Assembly: GCA_964624905.1 (NCBI GenBank)
Contig: CAZUYK010000008.1
Span: 3,565 to 67,564, forward strand
DNA: 64,000 nt
Direction of reading: 5' to 3'
Source of the DNA: CAZRVH01 sp964624905
GTDB lineage: Bacteria; Patescibacteriota; Gracilibacteria; Peribacterales; Peribacteraceae
Translations under genes and position numbers: made by a program
In this document: positions 51,671 through 60,806 of the stretch, piece by piece
Layout of the letters: every line of letters starts with the position of its first letter
How positions within the stretch are numbered: the first letter of the stretch is position 1
Notes under the pieces: model-generated
What the model saw: the letters and a program-made list of their open reading frames with translations, nothing else
Told to the model about the DNA's origin: nothing
Database searches by the model: none

Positions 51671-51835
51671 TCAGCGCATGTCGGCAGGAAAGGATGGAGC
51701 CTTCACGACGAGCGCGACCACCTGCACGAGGTTGAGGGCGTACTCCCGTGCTTCCTCGTCGGAAATGTCCTTGCCCGTCTCCTGTTTGAAGAGCGCCTTG
51801 AACTCGCCGATGTCGGTAGGCGTGAGTTCAATCAT
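51671..51835 (-). CDS. 54-residue acidic protein
   Basis: IELTPTDIGEFKALFKQETG followed by KDISDEEAREYALNLVQVV. Small proteins with this F-K-x-L-F/Y-K-x-E-T-G ... S-D-E-E-A pattern are common in CPR bacteria and their elements; function unknown. Its start overlaps the end of the DUF5659 gene by eight bases. Confidence 0.65.
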   Translation of the reverse strand: MIELTPTDIGEFKALFKQETGKDISDEEAREYALNLVQVVALVVKAPSFPADMR

Positions 51836-52070
51836 GGTCACTGTAAAGGCGCTGCTTCAGCAGCTTTTGGTGGGTAAAGAGCTGTGCGGGCGGAAGGCGC
51901 AGCGATCCCTCCCAGTACGCCTTCATTGCCTGATCGACGCGCTCTGACGCCTCGAAGCGAAACGCCACCCGACGCGGGTTGCGGCGGTCGAGGGAAAGTA
52001 CAGGGAAGCCGAGGCAGGAGAGAGTGCTCGCGACTCCGAGGTCTGCTGTCTCGACGGTGGCAATACTCAT
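51828..52070 (-). CDS. DUF5659 domain protein
   Basis: 80 residues. TADLGVASTLSCLGFPVLSL, RRVAFRFEASERVDQAM, and a YWEGSLRLPPAQLFTHQKLL end match the DUF5659 pattern of small CPR proteins. Overlaps the following small gene. Function unknown; it is probably part of the element's replication or control block. Confidence 0.7.
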   Translation of the reverse strand: MSIATVETADLGVASTLSCLGFPVLSLDRRNPRRVAFRFEASERVDQAMKAYWEGSLRLPPAQLFTHQKLLKQRLYSDHD

Positions 52071-52148
52071 GGGTTCGCGGGGAAGATGCGGACCCATTGC
52101 AGCAAAACACCGCGCTAAGCGGCGCTATTAGCCGCTAACAGAGTGCGT

Positions 52149-54119
52149 TCAATACTGGCGCGTGACCGAGCGGGCATCCTTGCTGAGCCACTCCGTATAG
52201 CCTTTGTCTACGAAGAAGCCGTTGATGCGTGGAACGTGATTACGCAGGAGTTTCTTGAACTTCTCCCGTTCTTCCTTTTTCAATCCAAGCCATGTTCCCT
52301 CCTCTTGATGTTCATGGGCCTCATAGAGGGCATCAACCTCGACGCGCCAGGAGCCGCGATCCTTACCATCGGTCAGCGCGAGGATGGTCTGACACAGGGT
52401 GATTGGAACATGCTGATTTTGCGGGATTATCGGACTTTTATTCCCATCGCAAATGTTGCCTTGTATCCATTGAATCTTGGGCGGTCGCCCAACGGCTTTC
52501 TTCGAAGTTTTTGGATTCCCCGCTGCCGTCTGCGGCAACTCCTGGGCTTCCTGGCGTTCATAGGCGTCGCGGAGCTGCTCATAGTACTCGCGGGAAATGA
52601 TCACTTCGTCTGGCTGTAGCTGTCTTCTAGAGGATGATGCAGCAAAGGTGAGCATCGGCTCTTGCCGGATACTTGGGATGAACGTGGGTGCTCCTGTAGC
52701 GAGAATGTTGGGTATTTGAACGCTTTGTCTACCGATCTCCGCGATTGCCTCAAACGGCGCTTGCAACGCCTTCGCTACGCTCGCGAACGCTTCCATGTCG
52801 CGGGTGAGATCCTTGGCTGTCTGTTCGGAGTATTCCCGGAGTCTTGCAAGCTCTGGCTGGTGTGCTTCGAATGTGTGCCGAAGATCCTCCGAAGCCCGCT
52901 CCGCCTGCTCCTTCATCACCATCAGATCACGTCCTGCAAGTGTGCTTTTCTCCTGAAGGTGTCGTATCTCTTCTGCATAGACCTTCCCATACTGCTCCTG
53001 CCATCTCTTGCGTTCGCGGATGCCCTCGCCCACGGTACGGAGAAACTCAGGACTCGTAATGCGGCGCACGACGGCGAGCGCCACGGGATTGTCAGCATAC
53101 TCCTTACGGAAAGAGTCGAGATCGAATCGCTTCACAACCTCGCTGTACACTTTCAAGAGTTCACGCTTGCGCCGCTCTTCCATAGGAAGAGGCGGGAGCG
53201 TGACCATTTTCTTCTGCGGCTCCGGCTGGAGGACATTGAGCAAGAGATCGAGCGTGCCCTGCTCATTGAGGCGCACGCCCGCAAGCGCCATCCGACCTTC
53301 CTGTATAAGCACCAGGAGTGTTTCGACTGGCTTAAAGCCCTCGATCCATTCTCCGTCCGCGCCAAGGAAGGTCTGCTGCGAGACGTAGAACCGCGTGCCG
53401 AAGCGTTCGAGCGGAAGCAAGGCATCGAAAACATGCCTCTCCTGTTCCTCCCAGACGAGTACGTTCTCCGGCCAGAAGACCCGGCCTTCGCGAAAAGCAG
53501 TGAGATACGTGTCGAGAGTTGAACGCAGAAACGGCGCGAGGACGCCACGGTGTTCCAGGAGGCGAAGATCAACTGGGAACTCACTGTAGAGAAACGCTGA
53601 CTGGGTATCCTCCCGCTCCCCTTCGTCGGCGATTCCCACAATGTCCTTGGAGTGCTCGAAGCGGGCTTCCGAGATGCCATACCAGAGTTGGTAGAGGTCT
53701 TTGAGGGTCAGATCTGTCGCGCCTTCCCGCAGGGTGCCGTATTGCTCACGATGACGCTCCCGAAGTGCCTGCTGCTTCTCCGGTCTGCGTTCCAGGATTT
53801 TCTCCGACCAAGCGGCGTGCTCATGGATGCGTTGTAGATCCCTGGCAGTCAGCTCGATGCGGCAGGGTAGTGCATCAAATGTTTTCTGTGTTTTGAGCAG
53901 GTCCAGAAACGGCGTCATTTGCCCAAGCGTTGTGAAGACAGCATCCGGGCCGACCGCCCTCCCGAAGTGCGAGGTTCCCCAAAGGAAGCCATTGAGCTCC
54001 ATTTCATAGAGCGAAATGTGGCTTTTGGCGATGGTCTGCGGCAGCGAGAGGAGATACTGGAGGAAGAGAGCGAAGTCCTCGCTCATCGGCATCGCGCGGC
54101 CTGTTTTCATACTCATCAT
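52149..54119 (-). CDS. Large unrecognised element protein
   Basis: 656 residues. Residues about 1-340 are globular; about 345-470 form a long coiled coil (ERKRWQEQYGKVYAEEIRHL and following). A C-terminal part holds a GNPKTSKKAVGRPPK AT-hook-like basic segment. I do not recognise a family. A TAGAAT box ends six bases before the ATG. The AT-hook-like motif suggests DNA contact. Confidence 0.55.
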   Translation of the reverse strand: MMSMKTGRAMPMSEDFALFLQYLLSLPQTIAKSHISLYEMELNGFLWGTSHFGRAVGPDAVFTTLGQMTPFLDLLKTQKTFDALPCRIELTARDLQRIHEHAAWSEKILERRPEKQQALRERHREQYGTLREGATDLTLKDLYQLWYGISEARFEHSKDIVGIADEGEREDTQSAFLYSEFPVDLRLLEHRGVLAPFLRSTLDTYLTAFREGRVFWPENVLVWEEQERHVFDALLPLERFGTRFYVSQQTFLGADGEWIEGFKPVETLLVLIQEGRMALAGVRLNEQGTLDLLLNVLQPEPQKKMVTLPPLPMEERRKRELLKVYSEVVKRFDLDSFRKEYADNPVALAVVRRITSPEFLRTVGEGIRERKRWQEQYGKVYAEEIRHLQEKSTLAGRDLMVMKEQAERASEDLRHTFEAHQPELARLREYSEQTAKDLTRDMEAFASVAKALQAPFEAIAEIGRQSVQIPNILATGAPTFIPSIRQEPMLTFAASSSRRQLQPDEVIISREYYEQLRDAYERQEAQELPQTAAGNPKTSKKAVGRPPKIQWIQGNICDGNKSPIIPQNQHVPITLCQTILALTDGKDRGSWRVEVDALYEAHEHQEEGTWLGLKKEEREKFKKLLRNHVPRINGFFVDKGYTEWLSKDARSVTRQY

Positions 54120-54158
54120 GCAACAATTCTACCGCGTTGTCGCGCTTCGCAGAAGTAC

Positions 54159-54449
54159 TCACGCAGGAACTGTCGCAAGATGAACCTTCATGCTGGAGGC
54201 GTAGACCAAGCCGATGCAGTGGCGGCATCGGAACTCCGAGAAATCCCGTCGGTAGAGGTACTCACAGGGCTTTCCGCACGAGCAAAGGAAAAAGTAGCGC
54301 CGACCTTTGTGCAGATTCGTCTCTCTCCCGATCACCGAGACGCACTGGGTACCGATCTCCAGGATGGCAAAGGACGCCCCTTGCGGAATCGCTTCGCATG
54401 CGTCACGGATAGCGAGGGAATCTGCCTCCTCAACGAGCGGACGCCGCAT
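54159..54449 (-). CDS. Small zinc-ribbon protein
   Basis: 96 residues. RYFFLCSCGKPCEYLYRRDF and FRCRHCIGLVY give the C-x-C...C-x2-C ribbon seen in small phage and element proteins. It overlaps the preceding gene by 20 bases. Likely DNA or RNA binding. Confidence 0.65.
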   Translation of the reverse strand: MRRPLVEEADSLAIRDACEAIPQGASFAILEIGTQCVSVIGRETNLHKGRRYFFLCSCGKPCEYLYRRDFSEFRCRHCIGLVYASSMKVHLATVPA

Positions 54450-55065
54450 GGTCGAGGGGGTCAGATGTTCTTTCTAAATCCTTTGGAGACGCGGCTTGGT
54501 TGACTTGTTGGTTCTGCGCGAAGAACGCGTTATTCGCCCGCACCTGGATCGGCGGCGCGGAAAGGTTTTGGAGCGTCTGCGCGAGGCGGATGATCTGGTC
54601 GTTGGCGCTTTCGATGCCCTTACGCACCTCCCGCAGGAACTTGATGCTGGTCTCATTGTATGAGAGCGATACACTGCCATCTTCCGCCTTTTTGTATTTG
54701 CCAATCAGGAACTGTGTCTCGAAACTCACCGCCATGTTCCAGGCAAAGACAAGCCGGTCGATGAGGAGTGTTTTGAGCGCGTTTTTGCCGCCGAACTGCG
54801 CCGCAAGCTCGCGCTGGAGTCGGGCGGCAGACTCGCGTAAATCCTTATCGGCGAAGGCAGACGGAAGGTGCCCACCCTGCGAGATTTGTATCGCGACCCA
54901 GTGCCTCTGAAGTTCTTGGAACTCCTGCTCTTCCGCCACTGTCCGTTTCGGTTTGCCGTAGAGTTTCAGGCACGCCTCCGCGATCATGCGATCCTCATAA
55001 TCCTGCTCCCGTTCATTGTCCTGCTGTGGGGACTGCTTTTTCACGAGAGAAAGTGTGCATGTCAT
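54430..55065 (-). CDS. Hypothetical element protein
   Basis: 211 residues, helical. The pattern EEQEFQELQRHWVAIQIS, then FAWNMAVSFETQFLIGKY and a Gln/Asn-rich tail, is not one I recognise. A TAGGAT box ends six bases before the ATG, so it heads the minus-strand block 55.07 to 47.96 kb. Confidence 0.5.
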   Translation of the reverse strand: MTCTLSLVKKQSPQQDNEREQDYEDRMIAEACLKLYGKPKRTVAEEQEFQELQRHWVAIQISQGGHLPSAFADKDLRESAARLQRELAAQFGGKNALKTLLIDRLVFAWNMAVSFETQFLIGKYKKAEDGSVSLSYNETSIKFLREVRKGIESANDQIIRLAQTLQNLSAPPIQVRANNAFFAQNQQVNQAASPKDLERTSDPLDHAASAR

Positions 55066-55206
55066 GTCAGTATCCTACCGCAAAAGTGTGGTCAGCGGCA
55101 GTTCTATCGTTGGGAAAATCTAATGGAATTGAAGTTGTGCTGGAGCATTGGAGTTGAATACGCATCTTACTTTGGCAATAAACGGAAGTTCCGGTAGACT
55201 TCCGCC

Positions 55207-55331
55207 GTCTCCATCGTTGTAGGCGCACTATCGTGCCTCAACTCGGCATACCCGCAATTCAGAGCAAAAAGGGGCATCCTGCCTCTGGTCATCGCTCTGA
55301 TAGGCGGGAAACCGCTTACAACGATGGAGAC
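55207..55331 (+). ncRNA. Structured RNA-like region upstream of mod
   Basis: GTCTCCATCGTTGTA (55207-55221) and TACAACGATGGAGAC (55317-55331) form a perfect 15-base closing stem. Inside, a small hairpin (55222-55237) and a long coaxial stem are visible: CCCGC/GCGGG, AGAGC/GCTCT and GGGGC/GCCTC (55251-55308). The order of nested pairs is too regular for chance. It may be a leader of the type III restriction operon or a separate RNA. No T-run follows. Confidence 0.5.
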
Positions 55332-55379
55332 ACCATGCAGGGTGTCCCTTCTTGGGCGTCCTGCTCAGTGCCTCCCTCC

Positions 55380-57404
55380 ATGCACATGAGCATTCCCACG
55401 ACATCAACGACACAAACTGCTTCCAAAACTTCTTCGCGTCTGGAGTACTTGCTCACCAAGGTCACGGACCCTGCGCTGCGGGATGAACTTCTGCGGGAAA
55501 CGGGGAAAATCCGTATGCACAAGAAGTTCGGATTGGTCTTCGAGGAACACATGCCCGAACACGTCCGGCTGACGCATCTTCCGGTGCGGCCGGGATCGAA
55601 AGTGGTGCTGCGCGACAGCGACGGAAGCGACGTATTCAGCGTGATAGAAGTCACCGGCTCACAGGCCCACATCCTGCACGAGATCGAAGGGCAATGGACC
55701 GAAGCCGCCGTCAGCGACCTCGTCGTCGTCAAAAAGTTCGGCGATCCCATCTACCCATCCCTCGTTCCTGTTGATCATGTCACCCGATCCGAAGAAAAGC
55801 CATACCACGCGATCATCAACGCGGAAAACTACCATGCCCTCCAGCTCTTGCTCTACTGCTACGAGGGTCAGGTCGATGCGATTTACATTGACCCGCCGTA
55901 CAACACCGGAGCCCGTGACTGGAAGTACAACAACAACTACGTGGACGCCAACGACCACTTCCGCCACAGCAAGTGGCTCTCCATGATGAAAAGACGGCTT
56001 GCAGTAGCCAAGCGGCTCTTGAAGCCGGACGGCGTTCTCGTCATCGCCATCGACGACAACGAAGCACACACGCTCACGCTTCTGCTCCAAGACCTGTTCA
56101 AGGAACGCAATCTCGAAAAAGTGATCATCGTTCACCATCCGCAGGGCAACAACGGCATCAACGTATGGGCGACGCACGAATATGCATTTTTCGCCGTGCC
56201 TTCGGGACGCAAGTCTCTCTTCGGCTACAAGCACGATATGAAAGAGGAATACTGGTCGCTCAAGCGCTCAGGTACGGGGGCCGGAAACTGGCGACATGGA
56301 AGGCCGAAGATGTTTTATGCCATCCTGGTCGATGAGAAGCGCAAGAGAATCGTCGGCGTCGGCAAAGAACTCGGACCCAAGGAAAAGTACACGACAGGGA
56401 AAACGAAGGAGGGCTATACGATGGTCTATCCGCTGGACGAAAGGGGTGGTGAGCGCGTCTGGCGCTACGGGAGGGATACGATGCAGGAAAAAATCTCCCG
56501 CGGGGAGATCGTGCTTCGAGGAAAGGACTCGACGACGCTTGCCGTCGTGGCCCCGCCCCGCACCCATGCGCCCATATTCAGCGTGTGGAATCAGCCCCAG
56601 TACAACGCAGGAACCGCAGGTGCGAACTTGCTGACGAGCATCATGGGTACCGCAAACGCATTCCCATTCCCGAAGTCCCTCTACACGGTGCAGGACTGCA
56701 TCGGCGCTGTCTGCCGGGATCGTCCGAATGCCCTTATTCTCGACTTTTTCGCTGGGTCCGGCACCACGCTTCATGCGACATGTCTGCTCAACGCGGAAGA
56801 CGGAGGGTCGCGCCGCTGCATCCTCGTGACGAACAACGAAGTCGGCGAGAAGACAGCAAAGGAACTGCGCGAGAAAGACATCTATCCGGGCGATGAGCGA
56901 TTCGAGAAGCGCGGCATCTGCGAGTCGGTGACATGGCCGCGGAGCAGGTATGTCGTGAACGGGAAGCGGGACGACAACACCCCGCTCCCCGGCGAATACT
57001 TGAACAGCCGGAAGCTGAGTGAAGGATTCGAGGAGAACATCCAATACTTCCGCCTCGATTACCTCGACCCGAATGCGATTGCGTACCGTCAGAAGCTGAC
57101 GGACATCCTGCCTATTCTCTGGCTGACGGCTGGCGCGAGAGGTGTATACGAGGGGCTGGAGAAAGAAGGCAGATGGTTCATCCCGAAAGGATCGTCGTAT
57201 GCTGTTCTTCTACAAGAAGCGCATGTTACCGGATTCAGCGAAGAACTGAGGAAGCATGACGGCATTTCTCATGTGTTTCTCGTGACCGATTCCGAGGAGG
57301 CATACAGGGAGATGACAATGCAACTCCCCGGACGATGCACGGCGAAAATGCTCTACAAGAGCTACCTCAACAACTTCCGAATCAACATCCCCCGCGAGCC
57401 ATGA
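55380..57404 (+). CDS. mod: Type III DNA methyltransferase (Mod)
   Basis: 674 residues. The N6-adenine methyltransferase motif IYIDPPYNTG is near residue 165 and the S-adenosylmethionine motif LDFFAGSGTTLHA near 455, in the beta-class order typical of type III Mod. The middle region is the target-recognition domain. It overlaps res by four bases (ATGA). An in-frame ATG six bases later is also possible. Together with Res it protects the host against unmethylated DNA. Confidence 0.9.
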   Translation: MHMSIPTTSTTQTASKTSSRLEYLLTKVTDPALRDELLRETGKIRMHKKFGLVFEEHMPEHVRLTHLPVRPGSKVVLRDSDGSDVFSVIEVTGSQAHILHEIEGQWTEAAVSDLVVVKKFGDPIYPSLVPVDHVTRSEEKPYHAIINAENYHALQLLLYCYEGQVDAIYIDPPYNTGARDWKYNNNYVDANDHFRHSKWLSMMKRRLAVAKRLLKPDGVLVIAIDDNEAHTLTLLLQDLFKERNLEKVIIVHHPQGNNGINVWATHEYAFFAVPSGRKSLFGYKHDMKEEYWSLKRSGTGAGNWRHGRPKMFYAILVDEKRKRIVGVGKELGPKEKYTTGKTKEGYTMVYPLDERGGERVWRYGRDTMQEKISRGEIVLRGKDSTTLAVVAPPRTHAPIFSVWNQPQYNAGTAGANLLTSIMGTANAFPFPKSLYTVQDCIGAVCRDRPNALILDFFAGSGTTLHATCLLNAEDGGSRRCILVTNNEVGEKTAKELREKDIYPGDERFEKRGICESVTWPRSRYVVNGKRDDNTPLPGEYLNSRKLSEGFEENIQYFRLDYLDPNAIAYRQKLTDILPILWLTAGARGVYEGLEKEGRWFIPKGSSYAVLLQEAHVTGFSEELRKHDGISHVFLVTDSEEAYREMTMQLPGRCTAKMLYKSYLNNFRINIPREP

Positions 57405-59884
57405 ACATAGAACTGAAACCGTTTCAGGAGAATGCCGCGCGTGATCTCCTCCAGGAGATCACCTTCGCCCAGCGCGAAGTACGGCTCAAGAAACCGCAGG
57501 CGATAGTTCTCAGCTCGCCGACCGGCTCGGGGAAGACCGTCATCGTCACGCAGCTCTTGGAATGGATTTGGCAGGGGGATGAAGAACGCGAAGGAGACAG
57601 GAAGGCAATCTTTCTCTGGCTCTCGGATTCGCCCGAACTCAACGTGCAGAGCCGCGATAAGATCGCACGGCAGTCCTCTGTCTTCCCCGAGAATAAGCTC
57701 GTGCTCATCGAGCCACCGTTCAGCGAGGAGCGGCTCCAGCCCGGCACGATCTATTTTCTGAACACGCAGAAACTAAGCAAAACAAGCCTGCTCACGAGAG
57801 CAGGCGATGGCCGCGAGTACACGATCTGGGAGACGATTGAGAACACTGTCCGCGCACAGCCGGAACACGTCTACCTCGTGATTGATGAGGCACACCGCGG
57901 CACGGCGGAGGACCGGGACCGGAAGACGGCGAACTCGATCATGCAGCGATTCATCAAGGGGTACCCCGAGGGAGGCATGGGACCCGTTCCGCTCGTCGTC
58001 GGCATGAGCGCAACACCCGAACGCTTCGAGAGGCTCATCGAAGGCGCGAACCGCACGAAGCGCCAGCACGTCATCAATCCCGATGATGTGAAGCAGTCGG
58101 GCCTTCTCAAGGAGAAGATCGTCCTCTATCACCCTACCGAGGAGCAGCCTGCGGACTGGAGTCTCCTGGAACTCGCCGCAAAGCGCTGGAAGGCGTATCA
58201 CGACAAGTGGGAACAGTATTGCAGCGAGCAGAAGCTGGAGCAGACGGTTGAACCGGTGCTCGTCATCCAGGTAGAAGACGGGGCGGGGAAGCAGCTCTCC
58301 AAAACAAACCTGGACGACGTGGTGAAGGTTACGGAACGCGCCATCGGGAAGCTCCCGGACGCGGCATGGGCCCACGCCTTTCAGGAAGATGCAGTCATCG
58401 AGGCGGGGGGCAGGAAGATTCGCAAGATCGAGGCTTCAAAGATTGACGGCGACAGGGCCGTGCAAGTCGTTCTTTTCAAGATGAGCCTCTCGACGGGCTG
58501 GGATTGTCCTCGGGCGGAGGTGATGATGTCCTTCCGCAAAGCCGTAGACCATACGCTCATCGCGCAGCTCGTGGGACGCATGGTGCGCACCCCTCTGGCA
58601 CGGAAAGTCGAAGGAAATGAACTGCTCAACACCGTCGCGCTTGTCCTTCCCCACTACGACGAGGAAGGGCTGCGGCGCATTGTGCGGACGCTCAACAGCC
58701 CGGACCCCGAAAGCGGCCTCGCGGTGGAAGTCGCCGATGCGAGCGAGCTTGTCACGGTGAGAATCGACTCTGCAAAGGAAGCATGCGTGGAGTGCTACCA
58801 GAATCTCCCTTCCTACCGAATAGAGAGGGTTCCGAAGATGTCCACCATACGAAGGCTTATCCGCTTCGCACGGTATCTCAGCATGGACGAGATAGACCTC
58901 GACGTGCTCGATGACGCGAAGGCGCTGATTATCAGAACGCTGGAAAAAGAGCTGGTCCGGCGCAAGAAAAACAAGGCGTTCATCGGCAATATGTCCGCGA
59001 ACGAAGAGATCGAGGTCGCAGAAACATGGATCGGGTATGGTGACAGAGGTGATGCGGGTAAGCGCAAAAATGTCACGATCAAGGCAAACGAGGAAAACAT
59101 CGAAGACCTGTTCGCGCGTTGCGGACGGTCGCTCGGCGAGGGGCTGCACATGGAGTACTGGCGTGCGCGGGAAGGCAATGATCAGGTGCGTACGAAGATG
59201 GAACTGATAGGACTGCTCATGGAGGATGAGACACTGGAGTGTCTGGAGGAAGTGTGTGGAGAGCGCTTAGCGGAACTTCAACGAAAGTACGAACCGGCGA
59301 TCCGCAAACTCGGGTCTGCGGCGCGGGAGCGCTATAATGTCCTCAAGAGGATCGCCAAGGAGCCGGAGCCGGAAAACTTGCTCCTGCCTCCCGAAATGGA
59401 GATCAAGAAGGAAGGTGCGCCGTGGCAAAGACATCTCTACATCGAAAAAGACAGCACGTTCAGTGCCGCTCTGAATACGTGGGAAGGCAAGGTCGTAGAC
59501 CTCATCCTGGAGGATACGAGCGTCCTTGCCTGGTTGCGAGTGGTGCCGCGCAAGGATTGGGCATTGTGCATTCCCTACGACAAGGAAAACGAGAAGCATC
59601 CCCTGTATCCCGACATCGTGGCTTTTCGCAAGGTGAAGGGAAAAATCGTCGCTGACTTGCTGGACCCTCATGGAACCCATATCGACGATGCTGTCGAAAA
59701 AGCACGGGGTCTGTCCGCGTATGCGCGAAAGCACGGAGGAGACTTCGGGCGGATCGACCTGATCATTGTGAATAAGAACGGGCAGGTAAAGCGTCTCAAT
59801 TTCAACGATGAACGTGTGCGCGACCGCATAGATAGGGTAAAGAGCAAAGAGCATCTGGAAGAAATTATCGAAGATATGGGCTGA
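57401..59884 (+). CDS. res: Type III restriction endonuclease (Res)
   Basis: 827 residues. SF2 helicase: Walker A SSPTGSGKTV (about residues 38-47), box II DEAH, SAT motif GMSATPERF, and motif VI QLVGRMVRTPLAR. The C-terminal PD-(D/E)XK nuclease is seen as YPDIVAFRKVKGKIVADLLD. Needs Mod for DNA recognition. The next gene, avd, starts six bases after its stop. Confidence 0.92.
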   Translation: MNIELKPFQENAARDLLQEITFAQREVRLKKPQAIVLSSPTGSGKTVIVTQLLEWIWQGDEEREGDRKAIFLWLSDSPELNVQSRDKIARQSSVFPENKLVLIEPPFSEERLQPGTIYFLNTQKLSKTSLLTRAGDGREYTIWETIENTVRAQPEHVYLVIDEAHRGTAEDRDRKTANSIMQRFIKGYPEGGMGPVPLVVGMSATPERFERLIEGANRTKRQHVINPDDVKQSGLLKEKIVLYHPTEEQPADWSLLELAAKRWKAYHDKWEQYCSEQKLEQTVEPVLVIQVEDGAGKQLSKTNLDDVVKVTERAIGKLPDAAWAHAFQEDAVIEAGGRKIRKIEASKIDGDRAVQVVLFKMSLSTGWDCPRAEVMMSFRKAVDHTLIAQLVGRMVRTPLARKVEGNELLNTVALVLPHYDEEGLRRIVRTLNSPDPESGLAVEVADASELVTVRIDSAKEACVECYQNLPSYRIERVPKMSTIRRLIRFARYLSMDEIDLDVLDDAKALIIRTLEKELVRRKKNKAFIGNMSANEEIEVAETWIGYGDRGDAGKRKNVTIKANEENIEDLFARCGRSLGEGLHMEYWRAREGNDQVRTKMELIGLLMEDETLECLEEVCGERLAELQRKYEPAIRKLGSAARERYNVLKRIAKEPEPENLLLPPEMEIKKEGAPWQRHLYIEKDSTFSAALNTWEGKVVDLILEDTSVLAWLRVVPRKDWALCIPYDKENEKHPLYPDIVAFRKVKGKIVADLLDPHGTHIDDAVEKARGLSAYARKHGGDFGRIDLIIVNKNGQVKRLNFNDERVRDRIDRVKSKEHLEEIIEDMG

Positions 59885-59890
59885 CACTAT

Positions 59891-60442
59891 ATGGATGACC
59901 TCGACATCCCCATTCTCCGCAGGGCATACGAACTTTATAAGACCTTCCATGGTCTGCGTAGCGTCGTATCCAAGGCAGATCGCTACACGCTCTGGCAACG
60001 GGCGGAGAATCTGATCCTCGATGTCATCGAAGGCATCTTGCTCGCGAGCCAGCTCTCAAAACCCGAGAAACTGCCGCACTTGGAGCGAGTCAGCGCCAAG
60101 CTCAACGTGCTACGTATTTTCTTGCGCCTTGCGAAAGATACGAAGTTGCTGGATCTCAAAAAGTGCCTGCTCTTGCAGGAAATCGTCGATGAGATTGGTC
60201 GTATGCTCGGAGGATGGATGAAGTCTCTGAGAGAAAACAAAAACTCTCCCTCACTCGGCTCGTTGCGAGAGAGAGAGAGAGAGAGAGTAGTTGAGGCGGC
60301 GAGAAGGAACTGCCGGGCGGCCCCGAGGAACACGTTGTCGTTGGGATTGCCATTCCAGTTGTTGACGTTCACACGACCCTTGTTGACGTTGAGTTCGGCG
60401 CGGTTGCCATTCGGGAGCACTGTATTGCCCATTCCCGTCTGA
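59891..60442 (+). CDS. avd: DGR accessory protein Avd (four-helix bundle), frame extended through the template repeat
   Basis: 183 codons. Residues 1-116 are a complete Avd four-helix bundle (YELYKTFHGLRSVVSKADRY, GILLASQLSKPEKLPHLE, EIGRMLGGWMKSL); Avd forms a pentamer that works with the DGR reverse transcriptase. The frame then crosses a (GA)10 tract at 60267-60287 and runs across the template repeat in antisense. A gain or loss of one GA unit would place a stop directly after the tract. The normal family length suggests the extension is not part of the fold. Confidence 0.85.
   Translation: MDDLDIPILRRAYELYKTFHGLRSVVSKADRYTLWQRAENLILDVIEGILLASQLSKPEKLPHLERVSAKLNVLRIFLRLAKDTKLLDLKKCLLLQEIVDEIGRMLGGWMKSLRENKNSPSLGSLRERERERVVEAARRNCRAAPRNTLSLGLPFQLLTFTRPLLTLSSARLPFGSTVLPIPV
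60267..60287. repeat. (GA)10 microsatellite at the end of avd
   Basis: Ten GA units plus one G. Short tandem repeats of this length are prone to slippage in replication; the frame consequence for avd is described there. Confidence 0.9.
60313..60421 (-). repeat. DGR template repeat (TR)
   Basis: 109 bases matching the variable repeat at an offset of 498 bases. In minus sense it contains a series of AAC codon-like triplets, as in other templates. It has no reading frame of its own; the avd frame crosses it in antisense. Confidence 0.93.
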
Positions 60443-60801
60443 GTGCACCGGGAGTCGAGGGTTACTGCCTTGCGGCCTATATTCTCTTCTCCCTGTATTT
60501 CATTCGGGAGCATCCCGTTGCCGCAAGGCGGCTTTACGGGAACCTCCGCTGAGAATGAGCAAGAAGTTCCTTCGTCTGAGCCCACTCGCTACCGCGCTCC
60601 GTGGAGACGCGGCACTCTGGCGGGTTTTCACCTACGCTCATCGCTTCGGTGATCGCAGAGACGAGGTGCACAGCGAGACGGAACCGTGATCCCGGCTACA
60701 AGAGCGATGCACGAGAAGCAGTATACAAAAAGAACCCCCGCGAAAAAATGTCGCGGAGGTTCAAGGCGTCAAGAAGGCTCAAGCCCTCAAGACTTCAAGG
60801 T
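60443..60801. other. Spacer between template and variable repeats
   Basis: No gene. In minus sense it holds the terminator of the variable-protein gene, a run of CTTGA repeats, and, next to the template, hairpins GCCGC-CTT-GCGGC and CGGGA-TGC-TCCCG. I see no convincing promoter for a minus-strand template transcript here. Confidence 0.5.
60727..60765 (-). terminator. Terminator of the variable-protein gene
   Basis: In minus sense GAACCTCCGCG pairs with CGCGGGGGTTC and TTTTTG follows. It ends the message about 40 bases after the stop and lies between variable and template repeats. Confidence 0.75.
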
Positions 60802-60806
60802 TCAGG
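60766..60806 (-). repeat. Degenerate CTTGA repeats after the variable protein
   Basis: In minus sense CTTGA occurs five times at roughly 8- to 12-base spacing between the stop codon and the terminator. Position right beside the variable repeat suggests a link with the homing process. Confidence 0.45.

Noticed and set aside
59983..60585. A 200-codon minus-strand frame containing the template repeat translation
   Set aside because: It overlaps avd and its ends have no protein-like character. The template repeat is a donor, not a gene; the similarity to the variable protein comes from the repeat alone.
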